Shown here: piece after piece, positions 1 to 8,800 of the stretch
Numbering within the stretch: position 1 is the stretch's first letter
Layout: each line of letters opens with the position of its first letter
NCBI GenBank assembly: GCA_023420435.1
Contig: JAEZWE010000011.1
Span: 1-19,879 of the forward strand
Direction of reading: 5' to 3'
Length of the DNA: 19,879 nucleotides
DNA from: Bacteroidota bacterium
GTDB lineage: Bacteria > Bacteroidota > Bacteroidia > Flavobacteriales > Weeksellaceae
Translations under genes and position numbers: made by a program
The notes under the pieces: generated by a model
The model's database searches: none
Told to the model about the DNA's origin: nothing
The model's input: the letters and a program-made list of their open reading frames with translations, nothing else

Positions 1-2
1 AT

Positions 3-149
3 CAATATATCGAAGGGCTTTTGGGCGAAAATTTCAATTTTCAGATTACTACCAATTTTTTGGAAAATGAAAATATTTATGAGTCCATTGGTAGTGGAAA
101 TTCAAAAACGTATTACAATGTTTTTGCTGTAAATAAAATTGATGGGTAG
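3..149 (+). CDS. 3' end of an unidentified gene (5' part outside window)
   Basis: Only the last 48 codons and a TAG stop are visible; the gene enters from the left edge. The peptide starts QYIEGLLGEN and ends YYNVFAVNKIDG. It reads as an ordinary soluble protein terminus, without a T9SS sorting signal or membrane segment. Of the three plus-strand frames, frame 2 is closed early by stops, while frame 1 gives a hydrophobic, less protein-like peptide, so frame 3 was preferred. I do not recognise the family. The stop lies only 5 bp from the stop of the convergent glycosyltransferase gene, leaving no room for a dedicated terminator. Confidence 0.55.
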   Translation, partial: QYIEGLLGENFNFQITTNFLENENIYESIGSGNSKTYYNVFAVNKIDG

Positions 150-154
150 TTTAT

Positions 155-1087
155 TCAAAAAAGTAATTTCTCCAAAACTTTCAAATTACAATAATCTTCC
201 AAATTCTGATTCATAAATTGTGAACACAAATGATTGGCATTTTTCACAATTCCCTCTGCTTTTTCTGGATTTTGAATGTATAAATTCAATTGTTCTTCCA
301 AATCAGAAAAATCATCAGCAATTTCGATATAATGTTTTCCGCCTTCTAATTTCCCTTCCATAAACCAAGTTTCGAATTTTGGCTTGGGCATTACAGCTAT
401 AGAGTTAGAGGACATAATCCACTTTAAATTAGTGGCAACATCATTTCCTTCCAAACTCAAAATAAACTTGTTTTCCAGCTGCTTTTCGATAGAAATTTTT
501 GGTTTAAGCCATTTTTCAGGATTTCCACCAACTTTATTTACCTGTCCCAAATCGCAAAGTGGATGATTGAAATATTTTTCAAAAAAAAGTAATCTGTTTT
601 GTTGATAAACGGCAGCTCTTCCAATCAGTACATTCTTTTTTTCAGAAAAAGGTTTATCGTTCTTTATCCAACGAAAATGCCGTGCATAATTCAGCTTTAA
701 AAGAACACTGTTTTCATTATTCCCATTAATAGGACGGCTTTTCACTAAGCTTGGTGTTTCAGGTACGTGAACTACATCACCGAAAAGAAAATCGATTTTT
801 AGATTTTCATCAAAATAGCGGGCATATTTATAAGCGTCGAAATAATAAGTTTTCGGATTTTTGGGCGTTTGCAAATCCTTTACAAAAGTTTTCCCTGATA
901 GTTTAGATGAAGCATTATTTAATTTGCAGTAATAATCTACCCTATCTTTTGCCATCTTTAGCTGATGTTCAGAAAGATTTTTTTGTAAAATTGAAATTTT
1001 CTCTTTGAAATTCCTTGATGGTAAAACGGTTCTTAAATAAGAACTCAAATAATAGGTAATTTTATTTTCTTTTAGAATTTTTGCCAT
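155..1087 (-). CDS. GT90/CAP10 family glycosyltransferase (LPS-type)
   Basis: A 310-aa protein resembling the glycosyl transferase family 90 (CAP10/LpsA-like) enzymes, which transfer sugars onto lipopolysaccharide or other surface glycans in bacteria. The most recognisable part is the C-terminal half. It holds a stretch beginning KFILSLEGNDVATNLKW at residues 207-223, followed by SSNSIAVMPKP (226-236), ETWFMEG (239-245) and an acidic YIEIADDFSDL segment (253-263). This is the usual GT90 layout of a G-(N/D)-D-x-(A/S)-(T/S)-x-(L/R)-(K/L)-W core and a downstream region predicted to bind the nucleotide sugar. Residues 98-160 (FLFGDVVHVPETPSLVKSRP, then NVLIGRAAVYQQNR) also fit. No signal peptide or membrane helix is visible, consistent with a cytoplasmic enzyme. 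It starts 19 bp after the stop of the upstream cupin gene on the same strand, so the two are probably co-transcribed. Donor and acceptor cannot be read from sequence. Confidence 0.85.
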   Translation of the reverse strand: MAKILKENKITYYLSSYLRTVLPSRNFKEKISILQKNLSEHQLKMAKDRVDYYCKLNNASSKLSGKTFVKDLQTPKNPKTYYFDAYKYARYFDENLKIDFLFGDVVHVPETPSLVKSRPINGNNENSVLLKLNYARHFRWIKNDKPFSEKKNVLIGRAAVYQQNRLLFFEKYFNHPLCDLGQVNKVGGNPEKWLKPKISIEKQLENKFILSLEGNDVATNLKWIMSSNSIAVMPKPKFETWFMEGKLEGGKHYIEIADDFSDLEEQLNLYIQNPEKAEGIVKNANHLCSQFMNQNLEDYCNLKVLEKLLF

Positions 1088-1106
1088 TTTTCAAAAAGAA
1101 AAAATC

Positions 1107-1460
1107 TTATTCATTATCTTTACGTTGATAATCATCTTCAATTCTAATAATATCATCTTCGCCGAAATAGGTTCCTGTTTGCACTTCTATGAAAACCACT
1201 AATTTGGATGTTCTGTTCTCAATTCTATGCTTTGTACCTTGTGGTATAAAAATACTTTCTCCGTACTTCAGAAAATTTTCAACACCATCCAAAACAAGAA
1301 CAGCTTCACCTTCGACAATGGTCCAAAACTCTTGTCGATGATGATGAAACTGATAAGAAAGTCTTTGTCCGGGATTTACTTCAATACGCTTTAATTTGTA
1401 ATTGATTTCATCTTCCAGCACAAAGTATTTTCCCCAAGGTCGGTCTCCAATTTCCAGCAT
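1107..1460 (-). CDS. Stand-alone phosphomannose isomerase type II-like cupin
   Basis: A 117-aa single-domain cupin matching the C-terminal isomerase domain of bifunctional mannose-1-phosphate guanylyltransferase/mannose-6-phosphate isomerases (type II PMI), but without the nucleotidyltransferase part. Visible motifs are RPWGKY (7-12), the metal-binding cupin motif 1 QFHHHRQEFW (37-46) with its histidines and Glu44, QGTKHRIEN (74-82) carrying the second-motif His78, and the family-typical tail VQTGTYFGEDDIIRIEDDYQR (93-113, with one residue less well conserved). The expected activity is mannose-6-phosphate/fructose-6-phosphate isomerisation or a related sugar-phosphate role. Many short homologues are untested, so substrate is inference. 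A flavobacterial -7 box on the minus strand lies 18-25 bp before the start. It is the first gene of a probable two-gene operon with the GT90 glycosyltransferase, pointing to surface-glycan precursor supply. Confidence 0.85.
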   Translation of the reverse strand: MLEIGDRPWGKYFVLEDEINYKLKRIEVNPGQRLSYQFHHHRQEFWTIVEGEAVLVLDGVENFLKYGESIFIPQGTKHRIENRTSKLVVFIEVQTGTYFGEDDIIRIEDDYQRKDNE

Positions 1461-1477
1461 TTTCTAGATATTTCTTG

Positions 1478-1485
1478 CAAAACTA
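1478..1485 (-). promoter_or_regulatory. -7 promoter box of the cupin-GT90 operon
   Basis: On the minus strand this reads TAGTTTTG, a full match to the Bacteroidetes -7 consensus TAnnTTTG, 17 bp upstream of the cupin ATG. A TTTG lies upstream, but only about 12 bp away, shorter than the usual spacing, so the -33 element is uncertain. Confidence 0.5.
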
Positions 1486-1525
1486 AATAAAATATAACAA
1501 ATTCTGTAAAAACTCAATTTTTCCG

Positions 1526-1533
1526 TAAATTTG
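1526..1533 (+). promoter_or_regulatory. -7 promoter box of gltX
   Basis: TAAATTTG matches TAnnTTTG and ends 17 bp before the gltX ATG. It sits in a 90-bp divergent intergenic region shared with the cupin promoter. No clear -33 TTG element was seen at the usual distance. Confidence 0.6.
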
Positions 1534-1550
1534 CACCTTAATTTTTTACC

Positions 1551-3062
1551 ATGAATAAAGTAAGAGTGCGTTTCGCGCCAAGTCCAACAGGACCTTTACA
1601 TTTAGGAGGTGTAAGAACCGCTTTGTATGATTATCTTTTTGCAAAAAACCAAGGTGGCGATTTTGTTTTAAGGATTGAAGACACCGATACTGCAAGATAT
1701 GTAGAAGGTGCGGAAGATTACATTATGGAAGCCTTAGAATGGTGCGGAATTGTTCCCGATGAAAGTCCGAAACATGGTGGTAAATTTGCTCCTTATAGAC
1801 AAAGTGAAAGACGTGATATTTATGACAAATACACGGAACAAATTTTAAAAACAGATTACGCTTACATTGCATTCGACACTCCTGAAGAACTGGATGAAGT
1901 AAGAAAAGAATTTGAAGAAAAAGGAGAAGTTTTTTCCTACAATTATCAAACAAGAAACCTTTTAAAAAATTCAGAATCGTTATCCAAAGAAGAAGTTCAA
2001 AAACTTTTGGATGAAAAAACTCCTTATGTTGTGCGTTTCAAAATGCCTTTTGACCGAGTTTTGAATTTGGAAGATATCATCAGAGGAAAATTCTCTGTAA
2101 ATACGAATACTTTAGACGACAAAGTTTTGGTAAAAAATGACGGAATGCCCACTTATCATTTCGCCAATATTATCGATGATCACGAAATGGAAATTTCCCA
2201 CGTTATTCGTGGTGAAGAATGGCTTCCTTCCATGGGTTTACACGTTTTATTATATGAAGCCATGAATTGGGAAGCTCCTGAATTTGCCCATCTTTCCCTA
2301 ATTTTAAAACCCGAAGGAAAAGGAAAACTCAGCAAAAGAGACGGTGATAAATTCGGATTTCCCGTTTTTCCACTCAATTTCAAGGATCCTGAAACCGGAA
2401 ATATTTCGCAAGGTTATCGTGAAAACGGATATCTACCAGAAGCTTTTATGAATATGGTCGCTTTATTAGGATGGAGCCCTGCAAACGACCGCGAAATTTT
2501 GAGTTTAGAAGAAATGACCAAAGAATTCGATTTACACAAGGTTCATAAAGCCGGTGCAAGATTCAGCAAAGAAAAAGCAGAATGGTTTAATCATCAATAT
2601 CTTCAAATGAAATCTGATAATGATGTTTTGGAAATGCTAAAAAATATCGATGAAGTGAAAAACAGCTCCCTTTCAGAGGAGAAACTTTTAAAAATCGTTT
2701 CATTGATGAAAGAAAGAGCCACTTTTGCAAAAGACATTTTTGAAAACGGAAAATTTTTCTTTGAAAAACCGAAAACCTATGATGAAAAGGCTTCAAAAAA
2801 AGCCTGGACAGAAGAAACTTCAGTAATTTTAAGTGATTTCTCTACCCAACTTGAAAATTCAGATTTCAATGCAGAAAATTTAAAAAATTTGATTCACGAT
2901 TTTGCGGAAGAAAAAGGTTTGGGAATGGGAAAAGTAATGATGCCACTTCGTTTAGCATTGGTAGGAGAACTAAAAGGTCCTGATGTTCCGGATATTTTGG
3001 AAATCCTTGGAAAAGAGGAAAGTATCTCTAGAATAAAAAATGCAGTGAATAACTTTTCCTAA
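1551..3062 (+). CDS. gltX: Glutamyl-tRNA synthetase
   Basis: A 503-aa class I aminoacyl-tRNA synthetase that charges tRNA-Glu with glutamate in the cytoplasm. The N-terminal Rossmann fold opens with RFAPSPTGPLHLGG (7-20), whose HLGG is the HIGH-type ATP-binding signature. RIEDTDTARY (41-50) is the conserved GluRS glutamate-site segment, and VIRGEEWLPS (218-227) precedes KLSKRDG (259-265), the KMSKS-type loop. Residues 266-300 form an extended loop after KLSKRDG, which I recall from flavobacterial GluRS proteins. The C-terminal anticodon-binding part ends with the usual GMGKVMMPLRLALVGELKGPDV (457-478) block. The chosen ATG follows a promoter box by 17 bp and gives the expected N-terminus. accA follows 50 bp downstream with its own promoter box, so co-transcription with it is possible but not required. 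Confidence 0.98.
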   Translation: MNKVRVRFAPSPTGPLHLGGVRTALYDYLFAKNQGGDFVLRIEDTDTARYVEGAEDYIMEALEWCGIVPDESPKHGGKFAPYRQSERRDIYDKYTEQILKTDYAYIAFDTPEELDEVRKEFEEKGEVFSYNYQTRNLLKNSESLSKEEVQKLLDEKTPYVVRFKMPFDRVLNLEDIIRGKFSVNTNTLDDKVLVKNDGMPTYHFANIIDDHEMEISHVIRGEEWLPSMGLHVLLYEAMNWEAPEFAHLSLILKPEGKGKLSKRDGDKFGFPVFPLNFKDPETGNISQGYRENGYLPEAFMNMVALLGWSPANDREILSLEEMTKEFDLHKVHKAGARFSKEKAEWFNHQYLQMKSDNDVLEMLKNIDEVKNSSLSEEKLLKIVSLMKERATFAKDIFENGKFFFEKPKTYDEKASKKAWTEETSVILSDFSTQLENSDFNAENLKNLIHDFAEEKGLGMGKVMMPLRLALVGELKGPDVPDILEILGKEESISRIKNAVNNFS

Positions 3063-3079
3063 ATTCACATATATTTTAC

Positions 3080-3087
3080 TAAATTTG
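3080..3087 (+). promoter_or_regulatory. -7 promoter box of accA
   Basis: TAAATTTG, a full match to TAnnTTTG, in the 50-bp gap between gltX and accA. Its position, with transcription expected to begin near 3094, would place the in-frame TTG at 3101 almost at the transcript start. This favours the ATG at 3113 as the accA start. Confidence 0.55.
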
Positions 3088-3112
3088 TTAGATTAATTCT
3101 TTGAAAAATCAG

Positions 3113-4069
3113 ATGGAATATTTAGAATTTGAAAAACCAATTCAGGAACTGATGGAACAGTACAACACCTGTTCTTTAGTTGGTGAAGACGCCGGTGTTG
3201 ATGTTAAAAATGCTTGCGCCCAAATTGAAGATAAAATTATTGAAAAAAAGAAAGAAATTTATGGAAGCTTGACACCTTGGCAAAGAGTTCAACTTTCCCG
3301 TCATCCGGATCGTCCTTATACTTTAGATTTCATTAAAGGAATTGTAGATAAAGACAGCTTCCTGGAGCTTCACGGAGACCGAAATTTCGCAGATGATCCA
3401 GCAATGATTGGTGGTTTAGCAACCATTGATGGTCAAAAAGTAATGCTGATTGGAACTCAGAAAGGAAGAACCACAAAAGAACGCCAAAAAAGACGTTTCG
3501 GGATGAGTAATCCTGAAGGTTATAGAAAGGCACTTCGTCTGATGAAACTGGCAGAAAAATTCAGAATTCCGGTTGTAACTTTAATTGATACACCCGGAGC
3601 TTATCCTGGTTTGGAAGCTGAAGAACGTGGACAAGGAGAAGCTATTGCAAGAAATATTTTTGAAATGACCATGATGAAGACACCTATATTTTGCTATATT
3701 ATTGGTGAAGGAGCCAGTGGTGGTGCTTTGGGAATTGGTGTCGGAAATAAGGTTTACATGTTGGAAAACACTTGGTACACGGTAATTGCTCCGGAAAGTT
3801 GCTCTTCCATTCTTTGGAGAAATTGGAATCATAAAGAAGATGCTGCAAATGCTTTAAAATTAACCCCAAAAGATGCTTTGGAACATAAATTTATTGACGG
3901 AATTGTAGAAGAACCACTTGGTGGAGCGCATTATGATCCACAAGTAGCTTACCAGAATTTAAAACAATCTATTCTTCAAAATATTAAAGCTTTTGCCAGT
4001 TTTTCAGGAAAAGAGCTGGAACAGCAGAGACAAGATAAGTTTATTGCAATGGGTCAATTTAAAGGATAA
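3113..4069 (+). CDS. accA: Acetyl-CoA carboxylase carboxyltransferase subunit alpha
   Basis: A 318-aa alpha subunit of the carboxyltransferase component of acetyl-CoA carboxylase. With AccD it moves the carboxyl group from carboxybiotin-BCCP to acetyl-CoA, giving malonyl-CoA for fatty acid synthesis in the cytoplasm. The crotonase-like core is clear: LHGDRNFADDPAMIGGLA (about 86-103), the DTPGAYPGLEAEERGQGEAI stretch (from about 159), and GEGASGGALGIGVGN (about 198-212), whose glycines form the CoA oxyanion site. A TTG 12 bp upstream would add four residues, but MEYLEFEKPIQEL is the usual N-terminus, so the ATG was chosen. Its partner accD is not in the window, as is common. A strong hairpin terminator lies about 25 bp past the stop. 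Confidence 0.97.
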   Translation: MEYLEFEKPIQELMEQYNTCSLVGEDAGVDVKNACAQIEDKIIEKKKEIYGSLTPWQRVQLSRHPDRPYTLDFIKGIVDKDSFLELHGDRNFADDPAMIGGLATIDGQKVMLIGTQKGRTTKERQKRRFGMSNPEGYRKALRLMKLAEKFRIPVVTLIDTPGAYPGLEAEERGQGEAIARNIFEMTMMKTPIFCYIIGEGASGGALGIGVGNKVYMLENTWYTVIAPESCSSILWRNWNHKEDAANALKLTPKDALEHKFIDGIVEEPLGGAHYDPQVAYQNLKQSILQNIKAFASFSGKELEQQRQDKFIAMGQFKG

Positions 4070-4092
4070 ATAAAGTCATCATAAAATAAAAA

Positions 4093-4127
4093 AAGGCTGC
4101 CTCAAAATATCGAAGGCGGCCTTTTTT
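4093..4127. terminator. Rho-independent terminator after accA, possibly bidirectional
   Basis: AAGGCTGCCT pairs with AGGCGGCCTT (10-bp stem, one G-T wobble), followed by a run of T, and preceded on the left by an A-rich tract. This layout would work for both accA on the plus strand and, weakly, the convergent minus-strand gene that stops at 4232. Confidence 0.85.
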
Positions 4128-4231
4128 CTGTTTTTTCTTCTCATTATTCTGCAAAATTTTAAGTGATGAAAAAATTTAAAAATAAAAAACAAAGATCTCT
4201 AACGGATTTTGCTTTTTTAGAATTTCAACTT

Positions 4232-4816
4232 TTATTTTGCATTCAAAGTTATCGTAATATCCTTATTGATAATTTTGGAGGAATCGTATTGGGAATCGCA
4301 AACTTTAGTGGTCATTTTGTAATTACCTTTATCAATTAAAATAAAATTTTTGCTTTTAGCTTTAACATCTAAATTATAAAATTGCTTCCCCGTGAATTTT
4401 ACTACCAAATTGCATTTCGATTTATTAACAATTTGAATATAAGCTTCGCTTTTGTTAGGATCATTGCTGAATAAGTGATTAAGAACTCTTGCAGCCTGTT
4501 TATTTTTATCATTTACGCCATCTTTCACATCTCTTTTAATGTCTTTAGCCAGTTTGTTTTTGTTTAAAGGCTCCACTTTTGGTTTTGCTTCGATATCTTC
4601 TTTCGGCAAGATCATTTGGAGCAGTTTAGATTTCAAAGCCGGTGTTTTCGGATGATCCGGATTGGCTTTTACAAATTTCGCAATTACTTGTGGGTCGTTG
4701 CTCATTTCTGCGGTTTCTGCGGTAATTGCTTCTGGTGCAGTTTTTTTATTTTTTTGCGCACAGCAAATTAGGAAAACTCCTAAAAATAGAATTGAAAATA
4801 TTTTTTTTACAATCAT
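4232..4816 (-). CDS. Exported DUF6759-like protein, short paralogue
   Basis: A 194-aa exported protein of unknown function, related to the 298-aa protein at 17686-18582. The C-terminal domain (about 104-191) aligns over its whole length with that paralogue: VLNHLFSNDPN against ILNALFDNDPN, NKSKCNLVVK against NNSDCDIIVR, and KVCDSQY against LVCGAQY. Two cysteines (C135, C173) are conserved in both and could form a disulfide. The N-terminal segment 43-70 (a helical FVKANPDHPKTPALKSKL stretch) also matches. I recall this C-terminal domain as DUF6759 of Chryseobacterium and relatives. The signal sequence ends LICCAQ: this can be read as a lipobox with Cys19, although Cys at -1 is unusual, or as a signal peptidase I site (CCA|Q) leaving Gln at +1. 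A lysine-rich linker (about 72-106) joins the parts. It is divergent to tsf; only an imperfect minus-strand -7 box (TAGTTTTA) was seen. Confidence 0.75.
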   Translation of the reverse strand: MIVKKIFSILFLGVFLICCAQKNKKTAPEAITAETAEMSNDPQVIAKFVKANPDHPKTPALKSKLLQMILPKEDIEAKPKVEPLNKNKLAKDIKRDVKDGVNDKNKQAARVLNHLFSNDPNKSEAYIQIVNKSKCNLVVKFTGKQFYNLDVKAKSKNFILIDKGNYKMTTKVCDSQYDSSKIINKDITITLNAK

Positions 4817-4893
4817 TTTTTTTAAATAAAATTTGGAATAAAACTACCTCTTGATAACGTAAAAATCCTGTTTTTAGTTTATAGTAATTTTCT

Positions 4894-4901
4894 TATCTTT
4901 G
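4894..4901 (+). promoter_or_regulatory. -7 promoter box of tsf
   Basis: TATCTTTG, a full TAnnTTTG match, 53 bp before the tsf ATG, implying a leader of roughly 45 nt. Early in that leader GCTC-A7-GAGC (4906-4920) could form a small 4-bp hairpin; no known regulatory RNA is recognised. Having its own promoter fits tsf being separated from rpsB here. Confidence 0.65.
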
Positions 4902-4954
4902 CAACGCTCAAAAAAAGAGCCCAACAGAACTTTAAATTTATAAAAAATAACAAT

Positions 4955-5776
4955 ATGTACACACCAGTTGCTGCTGATGTAGCTAAACTAAGAAACACGA
5001 CAGGTGCAGGAATGATGGACTGCAAAAAAGCCCTTACAGAAGCTGAAGGAGATTTTGATAAAGCGATTGAAATCCTTAGAAAAAAAGGACAAAAAGTTGC
5101 GGCAAACAGAGCTGACAGAGAATCTACAGAAGGAGCTGTAATTGCAAAAGTAAATAGCGATAACACGAAAGGAGTAATCATTGCTTTGAATTGTGAAACA
5201 GACTTCGTTGCAAAAAATGAAGATTTCGTAAAAATGGCTCACGATTTAGCAGAATTGGCTTTAGGAAAAACTAAAGAAGAATTTTTAGCTTCAGAATATG
5301 CAGGAATTACCGTTGCTGAAAAACTTACAGAACAAACTGGAGTAATTGGTGAGAAAATTGAAGTTGGTTCTTTCGAAACTATTGAAGGTCCATTTTTAGG
5401 AGCTTATATCCACGCTGGAAATAAAATTGCTGCTATAACTTCACTTTCTGAAAACGTTTCGGGAGCTGAAGAAGCTGCAAAAGCAGTATCTATGCAGGTT
5501 GCAGCAATGAACCCAATTGCACTTGATGAAACTAAAGTTTCTCAGGATACCATCAATAAAGAGTTGGAAATTGAAAAAGAACTTTTATTAAAAGAAGGAA
5601 AACCTGAAAATATTATCGAAAACATCCTTAAAGGAAAAATGCAGAGATTTTACAAAGACAACACTTTGGTACACCAAGCATTTATTAAAGATGCAAACGT
5701 ATCAGTTGCGGATTATGTTAAATCTGTAAATGCTGATTTAAAAGTATTAGGATACGTAAGAGTAAGCCTTACCTAA
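4955..5776 (+). CDS. tsf: Translation elongation factor Ts
   Basis: A 273-aa EF-Ts, the nucleotide exchange factor that releases GDP from EF-Tu. The N-terminal UBA-like domain (about 5-50, VAKLRNTTGAGMMDCKKAL) is followed by the signature TDFVAKN at 82-88, the loop that inserts into EF-Tu and displaces magnesium. The dimerisation core and the C-terminal module (FYKDNTLVHQAFIKD, about 228-242) are intact. Length is normal for Bacteroidota. It stands alone between its own promoter and a perfect hairpin terminator. In most bacteria it lies directly downstream of rpsB; here rpsB is at the right edge of the window on the other strand, which is the notable feature of this locus. Confidence 0.98.
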   Translation: MYTPVAADVAKLRNTTGAGMMDCKKALTEAEGDFDKAIEILRKKGQKVAANRADRESTEGAVIAKVNSDNTKGVIIALNCETDFVAKNEDFVKMAHDLAELALGKTKEEFLASEYAGITVAEKLTEQTGVIGEKIEVGSFETIEGPFLGAYIHAGNKIAAITSLSENVSGAEEAAKAVSMQVAAMNPIALDETKVSQDTINKELEIEKELLLKEGKPENIIENILKGKMQRFYKDNTLVHQAFIKDANVSVADYVKSVNADLKVLGYVRVSLT

Positions 5777-5799
5777 TATTTTTTATCCTTAAAATATTG

Positions 5800-5830
5800 A
5801 AACTCCGAGAAATACTCTCGGAGTTTTTTT
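5800..5830 (+). terminator. Rho-independent terminator after tsf
   Basis: A perfect 11-bp stem (AAACTCCGAGA with TCTCGGAGTTT), a 5-nt loop AATAC and a T run. It insulates tsf from the surface-protein genes downstream. Confidence 0.93.
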
Positions 5831-5853
5831 ATGCTTAATTCATAATTTATGAT

Positions 5854-5861
5854 TAAATTTG
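5854..5861 (+). promoter_or_regulatory. -7 promoter box of surface-protein paralogue 1
   Basis: TAAATTTG within the 11-mer ATTAAATTTGT that recurs upstream of all three paralogues. It ends 23 bp before the ATG at 5885. Because it lies just after an upstream in-frame ATG at 5849, it argues against that longer start. No clear -33 element. Confidence 0.6.
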
Positions 5862-5884
5862 TTTCCTTTCGAACTAAAAAAATA

Positions 5885-8800
5885 ATGAAAAAAATATTTT
5901 CTCTACTTCTTTTCTTTTATGGCCTTTTTGGATTTGCGCAACTGGACACCGATCATTGGTTTGCGCCAATTCCTGCAAGAGCCGGCATTGGAGGATATGA
6001 AGGGTATTTGTATTTATCAACAAATGAGACTACCCCATTTCAAGTTACCATTTATAGTAACAATTCTGTTTTTACAACAACCACCATCAGCAAGGGTAAT
6101 CCTGCACAAATAAGCATCCCTTCCAATCTCATGATGGGTTTGCCACAAGCTGATTTATTTACCTCTTCCACAAAAGGTTTAAACTTAAAGGCATCCAAGA
6201 AATTTTTTGCAAATTATCGTTTTGCTATTACGAATCACGCAGAAATTATCACCTCCAAAGGATTAGCCGGTTTAGGAACCACCTTTTATGCGGGTATGGC
6301 ACCAAACACAGCAGCAGCAAGTTATGTTTCTTCTGCGATTAGTGTTATTGCTACGGAAGACAATACGGTAGTTACTTTATCTAATTACGATCCAGGTGTC
6401 ATATTTTCGGACGGTATTTCTTCCCCAACAAGAACATTTACCCTCAACAAGGGACAATCTTATATGATGGATGTGGTAAGTACGGCCACACCAAGTAATT
6501 TAGAAGGACTTGTAGGTGCAAAAATTGTTGCCACTAAACCTATTTCTGTTACCAACGGAAACTTTAACGGTATTTATACGGTATTTAATTCATCCAATAA
6601 TGATGTTTTAATGGATCAGTCGGTTCCAACAGATCGATTAGGAAAAGATTTTGTCGTTGTAAAAGGAAATGGTCCTGTAAGTTCAGGGATGGAAGCTGTT
6701 TTAGTAATTGCTACAGAAAACGCAACACAACTGAATGTAAATGGCTCCCCTTTTGGCTTACCATTAAATGAAGGTGATTTTACAATAATTCCAGGCACAA
6801 GCTATATTAACCAAGGAAGCGGGCATTATAATGTAGGAATAAACGCCGATAAAAATATTTATGTTTATCAGCTTCTTACGGGAACAGCCAGTGGAAATGT
6901 TTATCCTGCTGGAGGTTTCAACTATATCCCACCATTAAGTTGCTTTCTACCCAATAAAGTAGATGAAGTTGGATTTATCAACAGCATAGGATTTACCACC
7001 TACGATACAAAACTTAACATTATTACCCAAACCGGAGCCGCAGTAACTTTAAACGGAACTGCTTTAGCGGCTTCTACCGGACCATTTCCTGTGTCAGGAA
7101 ATCCCAATTGGGTAAGTTATTCCGTTCCCAATGTTACCGGTACTGTTACGGTAAATTCTACAAAATCTGTAACTGCAGGAATTGCTGCAGGAAGTGGAGC
7201 TGTAGGATACGGGGGTTATTTTGCAGGTTTTTCCTCTGTTCCATCCATAACAAAAACCGGTGATTGCTATACCGGAATAAGACTCCAAGTAGATAATTCG
7301 TATGATTCTTATCAATGGTATTATAATGATGTAGCTATTCCTGGTGCCAATACTTATTTTATTAATCCAGAACTTTACGGTGCGGGAAATTACACTGTTT
7401 TAATTACAAAAAACAACTGTGAATCTAAACTTACGCTGCCTTATAACTACACCCTTTGTCCACCTATTACTACTTCTACCCATACTATTGGAAGTTGTAA
7501 AAATTTAATAATAAGTCCCGCTTTTACAAATTCAACACAACCCATTAATCCAGCAGCAACCAATGTTGTAGGCGCACCAACCAATGGAACCACGTCTGTA
7601 AATACGACTACCGGACAAATTACCTATACTCCTAATACGGGTTTAACAGCGGATACTACAGATCAATTTGTATATTATATTGAAGGAACAGGAAATCCTG
7701 CTACTTTCGAATATTTTAAAGTAATTGTTAATATTGATGTCCTGCAAACCAATAACGCTGCTTTAGCTGGTTGTGCGGGGAGTAACGGAAACGGACTTTT
7801 TGATTTAACCTCAGTAAGTGTTTCCCCAGATACAGGAACAACCTCAACTTATTATTCTAACGCTTCATTAACAAATCAAATTTCTGCACCAACTGCCTAT
7901 TCTTCTCCATCAGGAACTGTTTATGTAAATGTTTCTTCCGCTTTTGGGTGTACAAAAGTTGCTCAAATAAACCTTACAGTAAATCCTTCACCCAATATCA
8001 ACACCGCAAATTATAACGGAACCATTTGTGATGTAAATTTTGATGGAATTATTCCTGTAGATTTTTCTACAGTTACGCCGCAAATTGTTAATAGTTCAGC
8101 TAATTTTAATGTAAGATATTATCTAGTTCAAGCAGATGCAACTGCAGGTAATAACAACAATTTACCTAATAACTGGACTTATAATGCAAATACGGTAGTT
8201 TATGTTCGTGTTGATCCTACAACTGGCGGTTGTCCTCCAGTTTTTGGACAGATCAGTTTTGCGATTGGTGATAAAGTAACTTTAACCACATTAGATGCAA
8301 CAACCAGCATTTGTGATAATAATTTAGATAATACTGAAAATGTAAATCTTAATGATTACAAAAATCTTTTTACTGCGAATCCATTAGTTACGCTAAGTTT
8401 CTATAGCACACTTAACAATGCTCAAAACGAAGTTAGTCCAATCAATGCTTCTCAAAACATTACTGCGGCAGGAGGTGTTTTTTACATTCGCTTTCAAGTA
8501 GCAAATGGATGTCCTAATATAGCAAAACTCACCATTAATTTAATTCAACCAACGACTTCCAGTACGTTAGTAAACCAAACTATTTGTGCTAACACCACCA
8601 CAACTTTGAATGCTGGTTCTGGATTCACTGCTTATTTGTGGAGCAATGGAGCAACAACCCCAACTATTACGGTTGGTCCTGGAAATTATTTCGTGGATTT
8701 AACCTCTCCAAATGGATGCGTTTACAGACAAAATGTTTCCGTTACAGGAATAACTCAAGCCACAATAAATCCTCAAAACTTCAATACAGCACTTTGTGAT

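Noticed and set aside
3101..3112. TTG start for accA
   Set aside because: It lies close to the expected transcript start and adds four residues not typical of AccA; the ATG at 3113 gives the usual MEYLEFEKP beginning.
4906..4920. GCTC-A7-GAGC hairpin in the tsf leader as a riboswitch or autoregulatory site
   Set aside because: A 4-bp stem with an A loop near the transcript start is not specific and matches no known element I recognise.
4879..5242. Minus-strand open frames overlapping tsf (4879-5181 and 4988-5242)
   Set aside because: Both are shadows of the highly conserved tsf coding sequence; their peptides are Phe/Ser/Cys-rich with no recognisable domain.
5849..5884. In-frame upstream ATG that would extend paralogue 1 by 12 residues
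   Set aside because: It lies upstream of the TAnnTTTG box at 5854-5861 and would bury the signal peptide behind MIKFVSFRTKKI; the ATG at 5885 begins a canonical signal peptide like those of paralogues 2 and 3.
7094..7315. Minus-strand open frames inside the three surface genes (for example 7094-7315, 9089-9289, 11464-11757, 15064-15288)
   Set aside because: They lie opposite Ser/Thr/Asn-rich repeat coding and give Cys/Ile/Arg-biased peptides typical of antisense shadows.
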